Below, piece after piece: positions 61,051 through 64,000 of a stretch of 64,000 bases of DNA. The stretch is from Lacrimispora sp032078915 (GTDB lineage Bacteria > Bacillota > Clostridia > Lachnospirales > Lachnospiraceae). The stretch covers positions 61,495-125,494 of the forward strand of contig NZ_DAMAUN010000006.1 in assembly GCF_032078915.1 (NCBI RefSeq), read 5' to 3'. The notes under the pieces are model-generated. The model saw nothing but the letters and a program-made list of their open reading frames with translations. It was not told where the DNA came from and searched no databases. A program made the position numbers and the translations under genes. How positions within the stretch are numbered: position 1 is the first letter of the stretch; each line of letters starts with the position of its first letter.

Positions 61051-61929
61051 CTACCATCCAAATTTTCTGCTCAGCTTATTCATGACCCAGGTGATTCCCT
61101 GTATGACTACGAAGATTTGGACCGCATTGGCAATCGCCATTGCTGCTCCGTATCCAGACTGAAATCTTACGAACGATGCATTATAAATTTCCAGCTGCCA
61201 GGTCGTCGTTGACAGGGAAGGACCGCCTCCTGTAAGCAGGAATGGCTCTGAGAATATTTGAAAAGAGAGCCCGGCCGCTAAAACTACAACAGAAGTTAAG
61301 GTTGGCAAAATCATGGGCATGGTAATATGAACCAGCTTCTTAATCCCGGTGCAGCCATCCAGCATGGCTGCCTCATACACATCTTCTGATACGGACTCAA
61401 TACCGGACAGCACAAACAGGGCATAATAGCCTGCCATTTTCCATATAATCATGAAAATGATGATTCCGAAAGCCATATCACTCTGAAGCCAGTTGATATT
61501 CAAGTTCATCCGTTCCCTGAGAAATGTGCTGAAAGCAGAATTATAGTTGAATAAATATTTCACCATAACAGATGTGGATACCCCTGAGGTCAGATAAGGG
61601 ATGAAAAACATCACTGCTGCAAAGCCTTTAAGCTTCTCAGGGAGTCTGGATACAAGAAGGGCGATCCCTACTCCCAGTACAAAACACAGGATAACAATAG
61701 GTACCAGATATCGCAGGGAATTCCAAAATGCCGCATGAACCTTCTCATCGGTAAACAGCTTCATAAAGTTCTCAAGCTTTACAACGTTATACTTCGGTGA
61801 CATCAGGTTCCAGTCCGTAACAGACAGCCATATCGCCCAGCCAAGCGGCAGGAATAAAAATACCAGAGAATAGATGATATAAGGAGAATTAAAAATCCAT
61901 GGCATAAGATTTATTTTCTTTTTGTTCAC
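61051..61929 (-). CDS. carbohydrate ABC permease (MalF type), GH130 cluster
   Basis: 292 residues, start GTG 61929 after GGAGAGGG. Membrane segments from about 10 onward. EAA loop SEDVYEAAMLDGCTGIKKLVHITMPMILP is near 180-205. Acts with the MalG-type permease and the binding protein encoded just upstream. Confidence 0.92.
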   Translation of the reverse strand: MNKKKINLMPWIFNSPYIIYSLVFLFLPLGWAIWLSVTDWNLMSPKYNVVKLENFMKLFTDEKVHAAFWNSLRYLVPIVILCFVLGVGIALLVSRLPEKLKGFAAVMFFIPYLTSGVSTSVMVKYLFNYNSAFSTFLRERMNLNINWLQSDMAFGIIIFMIIWKMAGYYALFVLSGIESVSEDVYEAAMLDGCTGIKKLVHITMPMILPTLTSVVVLAAGLSFQIFSEPFLLTGGGPSLSTTTWQLEIYNASFVRFQSGYGAAMAIANAVQIFVVIQGITWVMNKLSRKFGW

Positions 61930-61957
61930 TTGCCCTCTCCTTTCACGAAAGGTAATT

Positions 61958-61982
61958 GGGCATCGCTGGTTCGGCGATGCCC
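61958..61982 (-). promoter_or_regulatory. hairpin between binding-protein and permease genes
   Basis: GGGCATCGC (61958-61966) pairs perfectly with GCGATGCCC (61974-61982). Same place in the operon as the stems at 22403 and 40422. Confidence 0.6.
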
Positions 61983-61990
61983 TATGATAA

Positions 61991-63445
61991 TTATTCTAAT
62001 TCGCCTGCTGTCTTCATTGCCTCCATCGCAGCCTCCACATATTTGGATACATCCGGCTTCTGATTGATTCCGTTTTTCATGGTTACTTCATTTACAAAAG
62101 GAATCACCGCTTTTTCCCCTAATGCAGTCATAATCTCAGCCACCTTTTCATTGGCCATTCCCGGAATGCCATCTGCCACATATGTACTGATATCCTTCAT
62201 TGCAGGATTCTCATTGAAATAAGAAGACAGACTTTCATTCGTGTCTAAATCTCCGCGTACAGGAAGCATCGATGTAGCTTGTAACCAGTCAAGATCGAAG
62301 GTTTCCTTTCCGTCGCCTGTAAATACGTATTTCAGGAACTCAATGGCTCCTTTGTGCTCTTCGTCAGAGATCTTATCATTCTTATATAAGACAATTCCTT
62401 TAGAATCCGCATAGTTATAGTGTTTATCACTTTCATTTTCAGCCAGTGTAGGGCCGAAAACATAATCGCCGTCTAATCCATAGATTTTGCCTGCTGCATG
62501 ATTGGAGGAAACTTCCCATGGAAGCCCCTGGCCCATGACAACCGGAACGGTTTCCTGCTTCCACAATCCGTCAATGGTTCCCGTTAAAAGGGAATCGCCC
62601 ATTGCTCCGTAAAATTCAAAGACCTTGGTCAGCGCTGCCTTATCTGCGGTGAACTTATTTCCCTCTACCAAGGGTACACCTTTTGAAAAAGCATCATAGG
62701 GTGATTCAATATCAAACCATCTCTCCCAGTAGTTGGCTGAATTGAGCAGCTCAGAACGATACATAAAATGGGATATGCCGTTGCCTGCAAGCTCAACCCT
62801 CTTCTCACTGTAGGCAGCCAGCAACTTGTTAAAATCAGCCATTGTCTTAGGTACTTCTGAGAATCCAAGTTCTTTTAAAGCCTTGCTGTTATAGCAGTAG
62901 GTAATTGGATTTACATAAAGCGGAATGACGTACTGCGCGTTATCGATGGCCCAGCCCTTGGTCACATCCTCCAGTTTTCTCTCTGCCACAGTATCTTTAA
63001 ACCAATCCTCGCCGCTTAAATCATAGACCGCATCTGAATTTGCAAGCGTATTTGCAAAACCTCTGTTGATGTTTTCTGAAATAGCTGGTATCGTTCCGGT
63101 TGCAATTGCATTCTGGATTCCTGCTTCTGAAGACGGCTGGGCCGGCATCATCTGTACCTTTACTTCTACCTTGCTTCCATCCATCTGAATATTGCTTTCA
63201 TTGAATTTATCTGCATACTTTGTCCAGAAATCCAGATTATACTGTTCCGGAGCCGTCCAGAAATCAACTGTGATCGTCTTTCCTGATGAGGCTTTTTCCT
63301 CTTTCACAGTTTCCTGACCGTTTTCCGCGCTTTTGCTTTCTGCACTGTCAGATTTCCCGGTGTTGCCGCAGCCGGCTAACATCGTAATTCCCATGGTTAC
63401 TGCAAGCAGGCTTGTTAATGCACGCCTCTTCATTTCTTTTTTCAT
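61991..63445 (-). CDS. extracellular sugar-binding lipoprotein, GH130 cluster
   Basis: 484 residues. Signal peptide with lipobox MLAGC (Cys near 26), then a Ser/Glu/Lys linker. The solute-binding fold begins ITVDFWTAPEQYNLDFWTKYADKFNES, with ELGFSEVPKTMADFNKLLAAY near 190 and GAIEFLKYVFTGDGKETF near 370. Presumably binds the mannoside that GH130 later cleaves. ATG follows TTAGGAGG. First gene of the cluster. Confidence 0.93.
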   Translation of the reverse strand: MKKEMKRRALTSLLAVTMGITMLAGCGNTGKSDSAESKSAENGQETVKEEKASSGKTITVDFWTAPEQYNLDFWTKYADKFNESNIQMDGSKVEVKVQMMPAQPSSEAGIQNAIATGTIPAISENINRGFANTLANSDAVYDLSGEDWFKDTVAERKLEDVTKGWAIDNAQYVIPLYVNPITYCYNSKALKELGFSEVPKTMADFNKLLAAYSEKRVELAGNGISHFMYRSELLNSANYWERWFDIESPYDAFSKGVPLVEGNKFTADKAALTKVFEFYGAMGDSLLTGTIDGLWKQETVPVVMGQGLPWEVSSNHAAGKIYGLDGDYVFGPTLAENESDKHYNYADSKGIVLYKNDKISDEEHKGAIEFLKYVFTGDGKETFDLDWLQATSMLPVRGDLDTNESLSSYFNENPAMKDISTYVADGIPGMANEKVAEIMTALGEKAVIPFVNEVTMKNGINQKPDVSKYVEAAMEAMKTAGELE

Positions 63446-63671
63446 GACTTATCCTCCTAATTATAAAATAAATACGTTTCCACCGCTGGTATTGCTGTGA
63501 TTCGATTACATCACTTTTATACTTGAATTTCAATTATTGTTTACTTGAATTTTACTTTTTTGATAAATATGTCTAATTGTTTTTATATTTTTTGTATGTA
63601 TCTAACAACATATTTTGTATGTACTTGAAAACTAAGCCAAATATTTGTATTTTCACTTGAATATACTTTAA
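63446..63671. other. AT-rich control region of the GH130 cluster
   Basis: No gene seen. ACTTGAA recurs in the same orientation at 63521, 63543, 63623 and 63654, and TTTTGTATGTA occurs twice (ending 63600 and 63623). These may be regulator sites, though the region is very AT-rich. No clear LacI-type palindrome was found. Confidence 0.35.
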
Positions 63672-63896
63672 AAATCAGGCAGTTACGGTGGGAAATATGC
63701 AGCTTCCATTTTAACCTACGAATTTCGGAAGCGTGGTCTTGTGATAGCAACCTTCACCATCCCCAACCATATCATTTCGTACACACAGCTCTTTAAGATG
63801 GATCTTGTCGTAATGTCAATTGTGATTCTTTGTATTGTATCGGCGATTTTGTATCAGGAGATTGCTTTGCTGGAGAAGAAAATGGGGCGTAATTAG
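63672..63896 (+). pseudogene. chimeric remnant ending in the SsuC-type permease 3' end
   Basis: An open frame of 74 codons with no start. Its first 40 residues (GSYGGKYAASILTYEFRKRG...) are unrecognised. From 63792 it encodes FKMDLVVMSIVILCIVSAIL...EKKMGRN, the duplicated C-terminus of the permease at 55121-55918. Not expected to be expressed. Confidence 0.65.
63792..63883 (+). repeat. right 92-bp direct repeat (permease 3' end)
   Basis: Ungapped copy of 55817-55908 at an offset of 7,975 bp, 89 of 92 identical. The sequences on either side of the two copies are unrelated. Confidence 0.9.
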
Positions 63897-63971
63897 GGAT
63901 TGGCATTTTACTGCGCTGTAAAAATCTATATAAATTTTAATTTAGATACTTCCTCAATTTTTAAAAAGCCA

Positions 63972-64000
63972 CGGCTGCGCTGATAAAATCAGCGCAGCCG
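63972..64000 (-). terminator. intrinsic terminator at the window edge
   Basis: CGGCTGCGCTGAT (63972-63984) pairs perfectly with ATCAGCGCAGCCG (63988-64000) around AAA. On the minus strand it is followed by TGGCTTTTTAAA, so it probably ends a minus-strand gene lying beyond the window. Confidence 0.75.

Noticed and set aside
63672..63896. Functional second SsuC-type permease
   Set aside because: Only the last 30 residues match; no start codon and no upstream permease sequence.

Overview
The window looks like chromosome of a spore-forming, anaerobic member of the Lachnospiraceae, of the Lacrimispora/Clostridium saccharolyticum type. This is an inference from four things: moderate GC, strong GGAGG-type ribosome binding sites, the mix of sugar ABC and PTS transporters with intracellular glycosidases, and a Gram-positive LexA box. 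I see no tRNA, rRNA or CRISPR array.

Region 1 (1-4.2 kb) is AT-rich accessory DNA. It holds a Cys/Glu/Lys repeat protein behind a sigma-K-like promoter, debris of an IS256-family transposase and of a tyrosine integrase, a decayed frame, a two-helix membrane protein, a small HTH regulator and an Ig-like lipoprotein-sized protein. At 3.82-4.14 kb there is an unannotated locus that looks like a type I toxin-antitoxin module: a 31-residue holin-like peptide convergent with a small RNA, each with its own sigma-A promoter.

Region 2 (4.2-12.1 kb): guaA, uvrA with a LexA box over its -35, a methyltransferase and a two-gene ABC exporter. Region 3 (12.4-24.7 kb): an eight-gene operon (sugar-binding protein, two permeases, GH2 beta-mannosidase, D-threonine-aldolase-like PLP enzyme, N-acyl-D-amino-acid deacylase, RidA, cytoplasmic GH9) divergent from a YheO-PAS/HTH regulator. 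It combines glycan and D-amino-acid catabolism.

Region 4 (24.8-30.2 kb): jetC-jetB-jetA of a Wadjet/MksBEF-type SMC complex, with no jetD in the window. Region 5 (30.6-35.0 kb): a mannose-family PTS operon with a BtpA/SgcQ-like protein and a divergent GntR regulator; three identical 11-bp sites link the regulator to both promoters. Region 6 (35.1-45.3 kb): ftsH, pyrG, a complete branched-chain amino acid transporter livJHMGF, and an SH3-NlpC/P60 hydrolase.

Region 7 (45.3-54.1 kb) is the conserved rimP-nusA-ylxR-ylxQ-infB-rbfA-nrnA-truB-ribF translation operon. IF2 carries about 16 Gly-Tyr-Gln-Gly-Asn-Arg repeats, and a REP-like element lies between truB and ribF and again before ridA. Region 8 (54.4-64 kb): an SsuBC-type ATPase/permease pair without a binding protein, followed by a 7.9-kb mannoside-utilisation segment (LacI, phosphohexomutase, GH130 phosphorylase, sugar ABC transporter). 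This segment lies exactly between two 92-bp, 89/92-identical direct copies of the permease's 3' end, so it looks inserted.
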